Assembly (NCBI GenBank): GCA_016709155.1
Contig: JADJEI010000001.1
Coordinates: forward strand, 1,054,001 to 1,118,000
Reading direction: 5' to 3'
Length of the DNA stretch: 64,000 bases
DNA from: Ignavibacteriales bacterium
GTDB lineage: Bacteria; Bacteroidota; Ignavibacteria; Ignavibacteriales; Ignavibacteriaceae
Made by a program: the position numbers and the translations under genes. The notes below the pieces were generated by a model that was not told where the DNA came from, made no database searches, and saw nothing but the letters and a program-made list of their open reading frames with translations. Of the stretch, positions 18,041 to 26,661 are shown piece by piece (positions within the stretch are counted from its first letter, which is position 1; every line of letters starts with the position of its first letter).

Positions 18041-19044
18041 TATCGCAATCCAAGCTCTATTATTTTTTCTACAAGCTGTTCAAAAGATATTCCTACCACC
18101 TTCGCCATTTTAGGAACAAGGCTCGTTGCCGTCATGCCGGGAAGTGTGTTTATTTCAAGACAGTATATTTTATTTTGTTCGTTCATTCGGAAATCTACAC
18201 GTGCATAGCCCTCGCAGCGGAGTGCTTTGAAAGCAAGCAATGCCTGCGCTTTGAGCTTCGTTGTAATTTCTTCTGAAACTTTTGCCGGCACTTCATATTC
18301 CGTTAACCCTTTTGTGTATTTTGATTCGTAATCATAAAATCCACTTTTGGGTTTTATTTCCAGAGGGGGGAGTGCCTCGCCATCAAGAATTGCAACAGTT
18401 AATTCTCTGCCGGAGATATACTCTTCGATTAAAACATTATTCGCATATTCAAATGCTGTTTTTATTGATTCAGGAAGTCCTGCTTTCTCTTTACAGATAG
18501 CCAATCCAACCGTTGAACCTTGATCATTTGGTTTTACAACAACAGGGAAACCAAATTCAGCTTCAACTTTTTCAAAAACACTTTGAATATTATAAGAAGG
18601 TCGCTCAATCAAAAAGCCTTTTGGAGTTTCGACACCATATTCTTTGAAAAGAATTTTTGACATCGCCTTATCCATTGCTACAGCGCTTGAAAGTGCTTTA
18701 CTGCCTGTGTACTTTATTCCCCGCAATTCCAATAATGATTGTATTGAACCATCCTCCCCCCACTTACCATGTAATGTTAAAAATGCAAGTTCAACATCAT
18801 CAAACAAAGAACTGTTTACTGTTTCAATAAAGTTTCTATTTGATATTTCTGAAAATTCTTTTTCAGGGAAGAAATCTTCGGTCTTTAAAGGTTGATTAAT
18901 TCCGTAAGCTGGATTTATTAATTTTACTTTATATCCTAATGTCAGCAAAGCCTCATAGACAGATGCTGCAGATGATTTTGAAACTTCTTTTTCCGGTGAA
19001 GTTCCGCCGAGCAAAAGTGCAATCCGTGGTTTGTTTTTATTCAT
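18040..19044 (-). CDS. ddl: D-alanine--D-alanine ligase
   Basis: A 334-aa ATP-grasp ligase joining two D-alanines for peptidoglycan precursor synthesis in the cytoplasm. The N-terminus has LLGGTSPEKEVSKSSA and later TLHGKWGEDGSIQSLLE; the ATP-grasp core has VVKPNDQGSTVGLAI and the metal-binding EINTLPGMTATSLVP at the C-terminus. Length and motif order are normal. It ends at the ftsB-like gene (TAATG overlap) and follows the class II aldolase gene by 15 bases. Confidence 0.95.
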   Translation of the reverse strand: MNKNKPRIALLLGGTSPEKEVSKSSAASVYEALLTLGYKVKLINPAYGINQPLKTEDFFPEKEFSEISNRNFIETVNSSLFDDVELAFLTLHGKWGEDGSIQSLLELRGIKYTGSKALSSAVAMDKAMSKILFKEYGVETPKGFLIERPSYNIQSVFEKVEAEFGFPVVVKPNDQGSTVGLAICKEKAGLPESIKTAFEYANNVLIEEYISGRELTVAILDGEALPPLEIKPKSGFYDYESKYTKGLTEYEVPAKVSEEITTKLKAQALLAFKALRCEGYARVDFRMNEQNKIYCLEINTLPGMTATSLVPKMAKVVGISFEQLVEKIIELGLR

Positions 19045-19059
19045 TCCAATTTATTCCGA

Positions 19060-19716
19060 TTAAAAAATATTTCTTTTATCTGGTGAAAGTCCATAAACAT
19101 TTTTAGAAATTTTCAGCAGATTATTTATTTGTTTATTATTTAAAACTTTTGGTTCTCCAATCAATTTAGCCATCGTTAATATTTTGGCAGTATGTTCAAG
19201 TTTCTCCATTCTGAAATATGCCTCATCCAATGATTTTCCAATAGTTACCGCCCCATGATTCTGTAAAAGAAAAGTTAATGAATGGTCAACAAAAGGTTCA
19301 AGACTATCTGTAAGTTCGCTTGTTGACGGAGTTCCGTATTTGCAGAGGGGAACCTTGCCTAATGTTAAAACTACTTCGGGAAAATAATGTTCGTCAATTC
19401 CAATTCCATTTACGGCAAAGGCTGTTGAATAAACGGGGTGGCAATGAACAACCGAGTTAATTTCTTTTCTTTTCGAATAAATGAAAAGATGAAGTTTAGT
19501 TTCCGTTGAAAGTTTACCCTCACCTTCGAGAAGATTGCCATCTGAATTAATTTTTAATATATCTTTCTCTTTGACATCACCTTTACAAACTGCGGAACGG
19601 GTAATCAAAAATTCATTATTCGAAATTCTGCAGGAAATATTTCCGTCTAATGCAGAGACAAAATTATTTCGGTAAACTCTGTGGCAAATTTCAATCAGCT
19701 TTTGAACGGCAGACAT
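19060..19716 (-). CDS. Class II aldolase/adducin family protein
   Basis: A 218-aa zinc enzyme of the fuculose-phosphate aldolase fold. It shows GNISCR near the N-terminus, metal-ligand histidines in VVHCHPVYSTAF, the EHYFPEVVLTLG stretch and QNHGAVTIGKSLDEAY. Family members cleave fuculose-1-phosphate or ribulose-1-phosphate, or dehydrate methylthioribulose phosphate (MtnB); the sequence alone does not decide. It overlaps the preceding Gfo/Idh gene by 22 bases, so the two are probably coupled and may act on the same sugar-derived substrate, although they sit between metF and ddl. Confidence 0.8.
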   Translation of the reverse strand: MSAVQKLIEICHRVYRNNFVSALDGNISCRISNNEFLITRSAVCKGDVKEKDILKINSDGNLLEGEGKLSTETKLHLFIYSKRKEINSVVHCHPVYSTAFAVNGIGIDEHYFPEVVLTLGKVPLCKYGTPSTSELTDSLEPFVDHSLTFLLQNHGAVTIGKSLDEAYFRMEKLEHTAKILTMAKLIGEPKVLNNKQINNLLKISKNVYGLSPDKRNIF

Positions 19717-20699
19717 TTTCTTTCTAACTCTTCCATTAATTTCATATTAATCAATCCATCCGCACCGCTAACTGCCAATGGTTCGTCTTTTAAAAATGAG
19801 CGCTGCACTGAACGTAAAAGAAAATGAAGTTTATTCCCACGCTTCCTAAAACTTTTTCTCATATCACCTTCTAATAAAATATTCAACTTGGGTGGGTGTT
19901 TCTTTCTTCCTATTAAATTCTCGATACTCAATGCACCGCTATGACCAACAATTTCAATTTTATTGAAAGCCAGCCGGCTGTTAAAAGAAACATTGAAATA
20001 TCCATACCCCCCGTTTTGAAATTTAACAATAGCACTGGCAAAATCATCAACTTCACTTTTATAAATTATCTGATCCATGTTTCCGGTTATATCAATAATC
20101 TCTCCGCCGAAATATCTCATTAAATCTATTACATGAGTCCCAAGATCGCGAAGTGCACCCCCGCCGCTTTTTTCTTTTGAGTAACGAAAATTTTCTCCGG
20201 GTGGAAGTTCTATATTAAAAGTGATCACTATCGAGATTAATTTTCCAAGCATTTGCTTATCGAGTATCTCCTTCGCTTTAACTGCAAGAGGATGCAATCT
20301 GTGGACATAGTTTATTCCAAACTTAACTCCCCGTTTTTTGCAAACCTCAACCATCTCCTGTGCCTGTTTGCTTGTTAGCGCAATAGGTTTTTCGCAGAGA
20401 ATATTCTTACCTGCATTAGCTGCTTTAATAACTTGCTCATAATGGTCAGAGTTTTTACTGCTGATATAAACAGCAGTAATATCTGATTTCAAAAATTCAT
20501 CGTAGTCTGAAAAATAATTTGGAACCGAAAATTTTTCGGAAATAAATTTTGCGCGCTGCTCATCATGGCTAAAAACGGAAACAAGAGTGCTTCTTGTTAA
20601 ATATGGAATTGACGGTATGAAATTATTTTCGGAGTATCTGCCAAGCCCTGCCACTCCCCACTTCACTTTTTTAATTACAGGTCTTCTAATCTTGATCAT
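19695..20699 (-). CDS. Gfo/Idh/MocA family oxidoreductase
   Basis: A 334-aa NAD(P)-dependent dehydrogenase: Rossmann motif KWGVAGLGRYSENNFI, the catalytic lysine in LCEKPIALTSKQAQ, then YVHRLHPLAVKA and DLGTHVIDLMRYFGG in the substrate domain, where the conserved histidine sits. It differs from the polysaccharide-cluster paralogue at 6045-7043, so a separate sugar substrate is likely. It overlaps the class II aldolase gene and follows metF by about 22 bases. A role in carbohydrate catabolism or cell-surface sugar supply is inferred. Confidence 0.82.
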   Translation of the reverse strand: MIKIRRPVIKKVKWGVAGLGRYSENNFIPSIPYLTRSTLVSVFSHDEQRAKFISEKFSVPNYFSDYDEFLKSDITAVYISSKNSDHYEQVIKAANAGKNILCEKPIALTSKQAQEMVEVCKKRGVKFGINYVHRLHPLAVKAKEILDKQMLGKLISIVITFNIELPPGENFRYSKEKSGGGALRDLGTHVIDLMRYFGGEIIDITGNMDQIIYKSEVDDFASAIVKFQNGGYGYFNVSFNSRLAFNKIEIVGHSGALSIENLIGRKKHPPKLNILLEGDMRKSFRKRGNKLHFLLRSVQRSFLKDEPLAVSGADGLINMKLMEELERKCLPFKS

Positions 20700-20721
20700 C
20701 TTTTTTCTTCAATTGAAAAAT

Positions 20722-21678
20722 TTATTTAAACACTTTTAATTTATTCATTAATAGGGAAATTGGTTTGGAGTCCTGCATAATATAAAAATGAACGCTTGGT
20801 ACATTGGCATTCAATAATTCTTCAACCTGTTTAGCCGCCCAGTTTGTACCGATCTCAATTATGTGTTCGGGTTTAGCTTTGAAAATTTCATCTGCCAGTT
20901 CATCCGGCAAAGAAACGTGGAAGTTTTTCGGGATACTAGTTAGATGAGATTTAGAAGTAAGAATTTTTAATCCCGGAATAATTGGGACATTTATTCCTGC
21001 TTCGCGGCATTGAGCAACATAGTCGAAATAATATTTATTATCATAAAACATTTGAGTAACAATATAGGCAGCACCGGCTTCAACTTTAGCCTTTGCATAC
21101 CTTATATCTGTTTTTAAATTCGGTGATTCAAAATGCTTTTCGGGATAGCCGCCAACGCCGACACAATAATTTGTGGCTTTAGCATCGAGCAATGATTCTT
21201 CGAGATACTGTCCTGAATTCATCGCAGTAATTTGTTGAACAAGATCACTTGCATTTCTATTGGCACTTTTACCTTCGGGAATTGGTTTATCATAATTACT
21301 GTCATCGCCTCTGATTGCAAGTACATTCTCTATGTTCAAATAGTTTAACTCGATTAAAAAGTCTTCTGTTTCTTCGCGGGTAAATCCTTTTGACAAAACA
21401 TGCGGAACTGCATCAATGTTATATTTATTTTGAATAAGCGCGCAGATGCCAAGTGTACCGGGTCGTTTCCGCTTGATTCTTTTTTTTATTCCCGTTGCAG
21501 TTTCTTCATAAAATACTTCGGCAGCATGGCTTGTAATGTCAATGAAAGGGGGGTTGTATTTCATTATATCGTCTAAAACAGAAAGCAGCCCTTTTATATC
21601 CCCACCCCTTTTAGGCGGGATCAATTCAAAACTAATCAATGGTTCAGTTGCTTTTTGAAGATGTTCAATTACTTTCAT
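20722..21678 (-). CDS. metF: Methylenetetrahydrofolate reductase
   Basis: A 318-aa FAD-dependent TIM-barrel enzyme that reduces 5,10-methylene-THF to 5-methyl-THF for methionine synthesis. Evidence: the N-terminal ISFELIPPKRGGD with the catalytic Glu region, PPFIDITSHAAE, the LNIENVLAIRGDD flavin-site block, VGGYPEKH, KVEAGAAYIVTQMFYDN and PIIPGLKILTS. Slightly longer than the E. coli form, with an insertion near residues 150-165. It begins the run that continues into the Gfo/Idh, aldolase and ddl genes. No cobalamin or SAM riboswitch was recognised upstream. Confidence 0.93.
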   Translation of the reverse strand: MKVIEHLQKATEPLISFELIPPKRGGDIKGLLSVLDDIMKYNPPFIDITSHAAEVFYEETATGIKKRIKRKRPGTLGICALIQNKYNIDAVPHVLSKGFTREETEDFLIELNYLNIENVLAIRGDDSNYDKPIPEGKSANRNASDLVQQITAMNSGQYLEESLLDAKATNYCVGVGGYPEKHFESPNLKTDIRYAKAKVEAGAAYIVTQMFYDNKYYFDYVAQCREAGINVPIIPGLKILTSKSHLTSIPKNFHVSLPDELADEIFKAKPEHIIEIGTNWAAKQVEELLNANVPSVHFYIMQDSKPISLLMNKLKVFK

Positions 21679-21748
21679 CTATTCCTTTTCTTTTTTAACG
21701 ATGTAATTTAATACTTTCTCAAAAATTATTGCGACGTTTTCGCTCCTG

Positions 21749-24202
21749 CTATTTCTTCTGCAATCTTAAAAGCTTATTCTTTTCTGATCTGGCTGATTGT
21801 TCGTCTGTTCTGACCTTAAAATATTTTCCTTCCAGCCAATAGTTAGTCATGCTGCTGTAATAATCACTAAAAATATTTCCGGACTGACCCGTAGTTAACA
21901 CTAAATAAAATTCATCCGGCTTACTAAAGTCATAAATAAATCTCATAGAAGGTCCGAGGTCATTTTCAAATTCGTCGTGTCTGAACAAAGGATATTTCTC
22001 AATGCTTTCGGAAAAGGTGTACTCAGTATTAAAAATTGTTGTGCCGTCTCCGCCAATGCCGAAAGGTCCAATGTCCACAAAGTTATCAATAAAAGGTGCA
22101 GCGCCGCTGAACGAATGTTTGAATTTTAATTTGTGTAGCTCCCCCCATTGCCAGTTTTTGATTTCCTTCCCGTAGTTTTTCTCAAGCTCGCCAAGCGCAT
22201 CTGCAAGGCTTTTTCTGATCACCAATTCTCTCGATTCTAATAGGCGGGTAGTTTTATCATCATACCAGGAACAGTTGCCGTTTTCTAAAACTTGGAGTAT
22301 GCTTCTGTAAGGAATGTTTCCGATAAAAATAAATTCATTGTAAAGATCAGAACCCATTTCGTCAAGAAAAGTATTTTCCAAAAATATTTTCAAAAACATG
22401 ACATAGATGGAAGGCAATTGACTGTATTGATCAAGTTCATAATTCCATTTTGAAAAAAGTTCAAGTGAAGTTGATAAATTTTTATCAGTCACTTTTATAT
22501 TCTGAAAAGCTTCAAGAATATAACTGGTTATCTGACGGGCATAGGGTGAGGTAAAATCCATTTGATATTTCATAAAATCTTTTAAGGAATGTTTCTCTTT
22601 TGAATTCAACAATTCATAAATCCTATCTATTCTTGAAGATGGTTCCCAAATATTTGAAATATGATATGGAAAATCCTTCATGGTTTTGTTATTGGCTGAT
22701 GCAATAAAATTCTGCGGCGGATTGTACAACGAAGGCAGTTGCTCACGAGGGACAAATCCTTTCCAATCAAATTCGGAAGTGGTTCCATCAAAAATCATGG
22801 TGGGAGAATTTGAAGCACGCATTGGTAATTGTCCCCCGAAAACATAACCAATATTTCCTTCTTTATCACCGTAAACAAAATTCTGTCCGGGGACTGAAAA
22901 TTCATAAACAGCTTTTTTAAATTCACCAAAGTTTTTTGCGTGGTTCACTTTATAGATTGCAGAAAATTCATCACTGATATCATTGCCGAGCCAGCGCATG
23001 CTAATCGGCGCAGATGTTTTTTGTTTATTGGTGTATAAAAAATCAAGGGGATGAATGTTAGAAATGATTGGACCACGGTGGGTGGAAACTATATCAAAAA
23101 CGACATCAGAAGAATCCTTAACACGGATTGTATCTTTTACAACTGAAAGGTTTTTCCACTCTCCGTCAAGCAAATATTTTTTCCCTGCTGAATCAAATTT
23201 CTCGATATAGAAATCCGCATCATCAGTCATAATATTTGTAAGTACCCATGAAATGTTATCATTCTTGCCGATTACAAATCCTGGCACTCCGGGTAAAGTG
23301 ACGCCTGCTGCTTTCCACCCACCTGCGTTTAACACCGCTGCATACCATATTCCCGGCGCCCTGTAAGCAAGATGCGGATCATTTGCAATTATTGGTTTCC
23401 CGCCGACTGACTTATTTCCATTTACCACCCAATTGTTCGAGCCGATATGCGTACCCTCAAATCCCATAAATTTTCTGAATGATTTGTCAACATCAACGAC
23501 GTCAGAAACTATTTTGGGATAATCTTTAATTGATGACGGAATAATTGTTTCACCGTTTTCAGGATAGTCGGGATAAATTTCTTTAACTTTTTCTGCACCG
23601 AGTTTTTGAACAAGCTCGATGAAAGTAAAATCCGACCACCAGCTAATGTTTAACTCCCAAGCCATCATTCGGATTACAATTATACTTTCCACAGGAGTCC
23701 ATTTTTTGGGAGTGTAACCAAGTACATCAAACTCAACCGGAAAATTTCCATCCGCCTCTTCTATGTAGGCATTAACACCATTTGAATAAGATGTTAGAAG
23801 TTTCTTTGTAGTTGGATTTGCATTCTGAAAAATTTTATCGGCAGTGGCTTTAATCCCAACGGTGCGAAACATTTTATCGAAAGGGATAGTCGCCGTACCG
23901 AAAATTTCACTCAGTCTTCCTTCGCCTGCACGCCTAATTAAATCCATTGAGAATAATCTTTCGCGTGCGTGCAGGTAGCCGAATGCAAATGCCGCATCCT
24001 CCTCATTCGAAGCAATGATGTAAGGAATGGCTGTGCTGTCGAAATAAATTTCGACTTCACTATTAAGTCCGTTTAATTGCACCTCTCCCTCATATTCCGG
24101 CAGAGATGATTTTAACATATTATAGAAAATCAATCCGCCGGCAGCTATCAGTACGATAAATACAAATACAATCCCTAAAATATTTTTTAATGTTTGCGGC
24201 AT
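21749..24202 (-). CDS. Penicillin acylase family protein (N-terminal nucleophile amidase)
   Basis: An 817-aa exported amidase. An N-terminal membrane/signal helix (about residues 8-28) is followed by the alpha-chain region (FGYLHARERLFSMDLIRR), then the autocleavage site: HIGSNNWVV, where Ser255 would become the catalytic N-terminal nucleophile, then PIIANDPHL and the GVPGFVIGKNDNISWVLTN block. Family members hydrolyse beta-lactam side chains or acyl-homoserine lactones in the periplasm; the natural substrate here is unknown. It stands alone, 70 bases upstream of metF, and the T9SS gene upstream of it ends in its own terminator. Intact. Confidence 0.9.
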   Translation of the reverse strand: MPQTLKNILGIVFVFIVLIAAGGLIFYNMLKSSLPEYEGEVQLNGLNSEVEIYFDSTAIPYIIASNEEDAAFAFGYLHARERLFSMDLIRRAGEGRLSEIFGTATIPFDKMFRTVGIKATADKIFQNANPTTKKLLTSYSNGVNAYIEEADGNFPVEFDVLGYTPKKWTPVESIIVIRMMAWELNISWWSDFTFIELVQKLGAEKVKEIYPDYPENGETIIPSSIKDYPKIVSDVVDVDKSFRKFMGFEGTHIGSNNWVVNGNKSVGGKPIIANDPHLAYRAPGIWYAAVLNAGGWKAAGVTLPGVPGFVIGKNDNISWVLTNIMTDDADFYIEKFDSAGKKYLLDGEWKNLSVVKDTIRVKDSSDVVFDIVSTHRGPIISNIHPLDFLYTNKQKTSAPISMRWLGNDISDEFSAIYKVNHAKNFGEFKKAVYEFSVPGQNFVYGDKEGNIGYVFGGQLPMRASNSPTMIFDGTTSEFDWKGFVPREQLPSLYNPPQNFIASANNKTMKDFPYHISNIWEPSSRIDRIYELLNSKEKHSLKDFMKYQMDFTSPYARQITSYILEAFQNIKVTDKNLSTSLELFSKWNYELDQYSQLPSIYVMFLKIFLENTFLDEMGSDLYNEFIFIGNIPYRSILQVLENGNCSWYDDKTTRLLESRELVIRKSLADALGELEKNYGKEIKNWQWGELHKLKFKHSFSGAAPFIDNFVDIGPFGIGGDGTTIFNTEYTFSESIEKYPLFRHDEFENDLGPSMRFIYDFSKPDEFYLVLTTGQSGNIFSDYYSSMTNYWLEGKYFKVRTDEQSARSEKNKLLRLQKK

Positions 24203-24242
24203 AATTGCTTTAGAAAATCTTTAACTCAAATATAAAATAAAA

Positions 24243-24264
24243 AAGCTCCTTGTTTAAGGAGCTT
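24243..24264 (-). terminator. Rho-independent terminator after the T9SS-sorted protein gene
   Basis: A perfect 9-bp stem AAGCTCCTT/AAGGAGCTT with a 4-base loop, followed on the minus strand by a long T-rich tract (plus 24231-24244). It lies 30 bases after the stop of the gene at 24294-25208. Confidence 0.88.
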
Positions 24265-24293
24265 GAAATTACCGCTTTTAACTATGTAAAAAA

Positions 24294-25208
24294 TTATTTG
24301 ATCAAGGTCATCTTTTTCGTCTCCACAAAATTGCCTGCTTGCAGTTTATAGAAATAGACTCCACTCGGGAGATCTGAGGCATTAAATTTTACCTCATAAC
24401 TTCCTTGTTCTTTTTCTTCAGAAAGAAGAGCTTCAACCTCTTCTCCTAAAGAATTGAAGACAATTAAACTCACATACTCCCTTTCAGGAATAAAAAATTC
24501 AATCGTAGTGGAAGGATTAAAAGGATTAGGATAATTCTGTCCTAAAACAAAACCAAAAAGATTTTGTTCTATTTCAGAAATTTCTATTCCTGTAATTGAA
24601 TCATCCCCAAACCCATCAATCAGAAATTGACTATTATTATTAATACCAACCAAATCATCAAATAAAGCAGTTCCTCCTACATAACACGATTCAGCTGCAT
24701 AAACTGCAAAATAAAGATATATTATTTTTATAGAATCCATCACAAATTTTGTAAGATCCATATTCCAAGAAATTTCTGCCCAATCTGCATCTAAAAAAAC
24801 AAGCTCTGTTTGACTTCCCAAAAAAACCCAATCATCTTCAGGCGATTGGAGAGCTAAAGCCATTTCGAACTTAGTAACATTTATCCAATCAGTAGATTTT
24901 ACCATAATATTTATGGAATCTGGAACTGCAAAATATTCAAAATATTTTAACAATTCTACTGAACCACCATAAACATCATTAAAATATTCAGTTCCTCCAT
25001 GAAAGGTAACTTGTTTAAAATGATTACCAAATTCATTTACTTCTTGGGAAGTCCAAGTGTTTGCAGAATCTAACCAACTAAAAAAAAGTGTATGACCAAA
25101 TAACTATCCACCTTCACCATCCCCATCAATCCCCACATCCTGCGTAAGAACAGGAGGAGAGAAAGCAAGAACAAAAAGAACAAAAAAGAAAATTTTGAGC
25201 GTTTTCAT
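24294..25208 (-). CDS. Secreted protein with T9SS sorting domain, interrupted by in-frame TAG
   Basis: Reconstructed as 304 aa. ATG at 25206-25208 has an excellent ribosome site (AAAGGAGG) and starts a clear signal peptide (MKTLKIFFFVLFVLAFS, cleavage near LTQ). Codon 35 is TAG (plus 25104-25106); the same frame then continues with LFGHTLFFSWLDSANTWT and on to a C-terminal T9SS type A domain (NYPNPFNPSTTIEF, SGVYFYKLQAGNF, MTLIK). The middle part (WINVTKFEMALAL, WAEISWNMDLTKFV, DDLVGI) looks like a beta-sandwich of the PCMD or carbohydrate-binding type, but I do not recognise it. A restart after the stop would lose the export signal, so without readthrough the gene is non-functional. Confidence 0.7.
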
Positions 25209-25551
25209 AACGCCTCCTTTATATTTATTTAAATATAATTTATTTCAAAGAATCAATTACCTATATTCTACCACTAAAAAACCAAAAAATCAAATAACAA
25301 GCTCCAAAAGTGCATAAGTAAAACTATTCTTTTCATAAATCTTCCTCCTCAGAAAAATATTATTATTAGATTTTAACCAAAATGGTTAAGTATTAATTAT
25401 ACTGCTAAATTCCCGCCTGCATGTACAGTGTTTGCAATTAGTATTTCTTCTAAAACCATGAGTATCACTTTCTTAAGTGTGCCATATTCTCAACAGGGGT
25501 AAAGTTAGTTCAAATAATTCAAACATCCAATGGTTAATTTGAATTGTTACA
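25209..25551. other. Gene-poor AT-rich region with a 20-codon leader-like ORF
   Basis: This stretch has no real gene. On the minus strand a 20-codon ORF (25274-25336; begins MKRIVLLMHFW) sits behind a perfect GAGGAGGAAG ribosome site and looks like a signal-peptide start that soon stops, perhaps a decayed exported-protein gene or a leader peptide. A short palindrome (TTAACCATTTTGGTTAA) lies near 25377-25393. On the minus strand around 25400-25500 two short out-of-frame peptides (VENMAHLRK, then MVLEEILIANTVHAGG) may be remnants of another gene that I cannot name. Confidence 0.45.
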
Positions 25552-25743
25552 CAAAAAATATTAGACGCCATAGAACAAGCCATGGCGGCCGTTTATAAAA
25601 AAGATTACGACAAGAAAGGACAAATTATCCGCGCTAAATTTGATTTGGAAACCGGTCAAACAGATTTTTTTCAAATAAAAATAGTGGTAGATGATACTAT
25701 TGCTAAAATAGAAGAAGATGATTCTGATAAAATAATGGAATAA
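25552..25743 (+). pseudogene. nusA-like 5'-region fragment
   Basis: An open stretch of about 63 codons reads KILDAIEQAMAAVYKKDY, then KKGQIIRAKFDLETGQTDFF and QIKIVVDDTIAKIEEDD before a TAA at 25741-25743 (an internal ATG lies at 25582). This is the N-terminal domain of transcription factor NusA. From memory it resembles the NusA style of candidate-phyla (Patescibacteria) bacteria more than that of Bacteroidota. The remaining S1, KH and C-terminal parts are absent, and upstream similarity stops near 25552, so it is a fragment and not a working gene. The cell's own nusA must lie elsewhere. Origin by horizontal transfer, local duplication or assembly chimera is open. Confidence 0.65.
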
Positions 25744-25757
25744 TAAACCACACTTTT

Positions 25758-25790
25758 AAACCTTCGAAGTTTTGGAAACTTCGGAGGTTT
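25758..25790. repeat. 15-bp hairpin after the nusA fragment
   Basis: An almost perfect 15-bp inverted repeat (AAACCTTCGAAGTTT with AAACTTCGGAGGTTT, one G-T pair) around a 3-base loop, 14 bases after the fragment's stop. It could end transcription in either direction. Palindromes of this CTTCGGAGG type often occur as dispersed repeats in related genomes, a recollection I could not check. Confidence 0.65.
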
Positions 25791-25883
25791 GTCTTATAAA
25801 TAAGTTTTTACATTCCAACTACCAACCTCCACAACTATTTCCTCTAAAAATCACTCCTAACCTCCAAAATCGTCAAAATTCGC

Positions 25884-26156
25884 ACATAAGATGTCATCTT
25901 ATGTACCCAAGATGGCATCTGGGACACCCAAGATCATATCTTGGACACCCAAGATCACATCTCGGACACCCAAGATCGCATCTTAGACACCCAAGATCAC
26001 ATCTTGGACACCCAAGATCACGTCTTGGACACCCAAGATCACATCTTGGACACCCAAGATCATATCTTGGACACCCAGGATCACATCTTGGACACCCAAG
26101 ATGACATCTCGGACACCCAAGATCACATCTTGGACACCTAAGATGGAATCTTGCGT
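25884..26156. repeat. 21-bp palindromic tandem repeat (13 units)
   Basis: Thirteen head-to-tail 21-base units: twelve from 25905 to 26156 and one degenerate unit before them. The common unit is ACCCAAGATCACATCTTGGAC; nearly every unit contains the dyad CCAAGAT-nnn-ATCTTGG. The three central bases vary most (CAC, CAT, CGC, GAC, GGC, GGA). Because 21 is a multiple of three and the unit has no stop, open frames appear on both strands (repeating HPRSHLG or DTQDHIL peptides), but none has a ribosome site or a plausible protein character. Not CRISPR: there are no spacers. Confidence 0.92.
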
Positions 26157-26359
26157 ACATTTTTTTCAAACGTATGTAAGTAAAATCAAATCATCTAAAC
26201 ATGATTTTTTTTTATTGGTCTCCAAAGTGTTTTGATTTCTCTTGGGGCGCTGCTATTCAAGAGAGATTCTTCTAAGAAACATTTTTATAACTAAATGCAC
26301 AGGATTGATTTAGACTACTTAAAGGGCTATATTATAGTCGTTAATTAAAAGGAAATAAA

Positions 26360-26661
26360 ATGAAATTCAGTGAAGCAGTAAAACCAATAAGTTATTTAAA
26401 AACACATGCCTCTGAAATTATCCGGGATGTTGCAAAAAATCAGAGCACGTTAATAATTACACATAACGGTGAAGCAAAAGTAATTCTTCAGGATGTTAAA
26501 GTATATGAAAAAACACAGGAGAGCATTGCTCTGCTAAAAATTCTTGCTTTGAGCGGAAGAGAAATTAAAAAGGTAATTATAAAACATTGGATAAATCGTT
26601 TAAGAATGTCCGGAGCCGTATAGATGATTTTAAAAAGAGTCAAAGTGAAGTTCAAAGTTAA
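26360..26661 (+). CDS. Phd/YefM-family antitoxin (frameshifted near the C-terminus)
   Basis: About 100 aa once repaired. The N-terminus (MKFSEAVKPISYLKTHASEI, then ITHNGEAKVIL) is the DNA-binding PhdYeFM fold, which represses its own operon. The C-terminal half wraps and neutralises the toxin. One base seems missing at the GG near 26572: the repaired frame gives KKGNYKTLDKSFKNVRSRID, the typical end of such antitoxins, and stops at 26659-26661. As written, the frame runs into an unrelated tail and stops at 26623. A ribosome site (AAAGGAAAT) precedes the ATG. It is paired with the ParE/RelE toxin gene, which overlaps its end. Confidence 0.8.

Noticed and set aside
25884..26156. Possible CRISPR array
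   Set aside because: Units are head to tail without unique spacers, and no cas gene is near.
25894..26169. Long open frames on both strands with repeating HPRSHLG or CPRCDLG peptides
   Set aside because: They arise from a 21-base stop-free palindromic repeat; no ribosome site and no protein-like composition.
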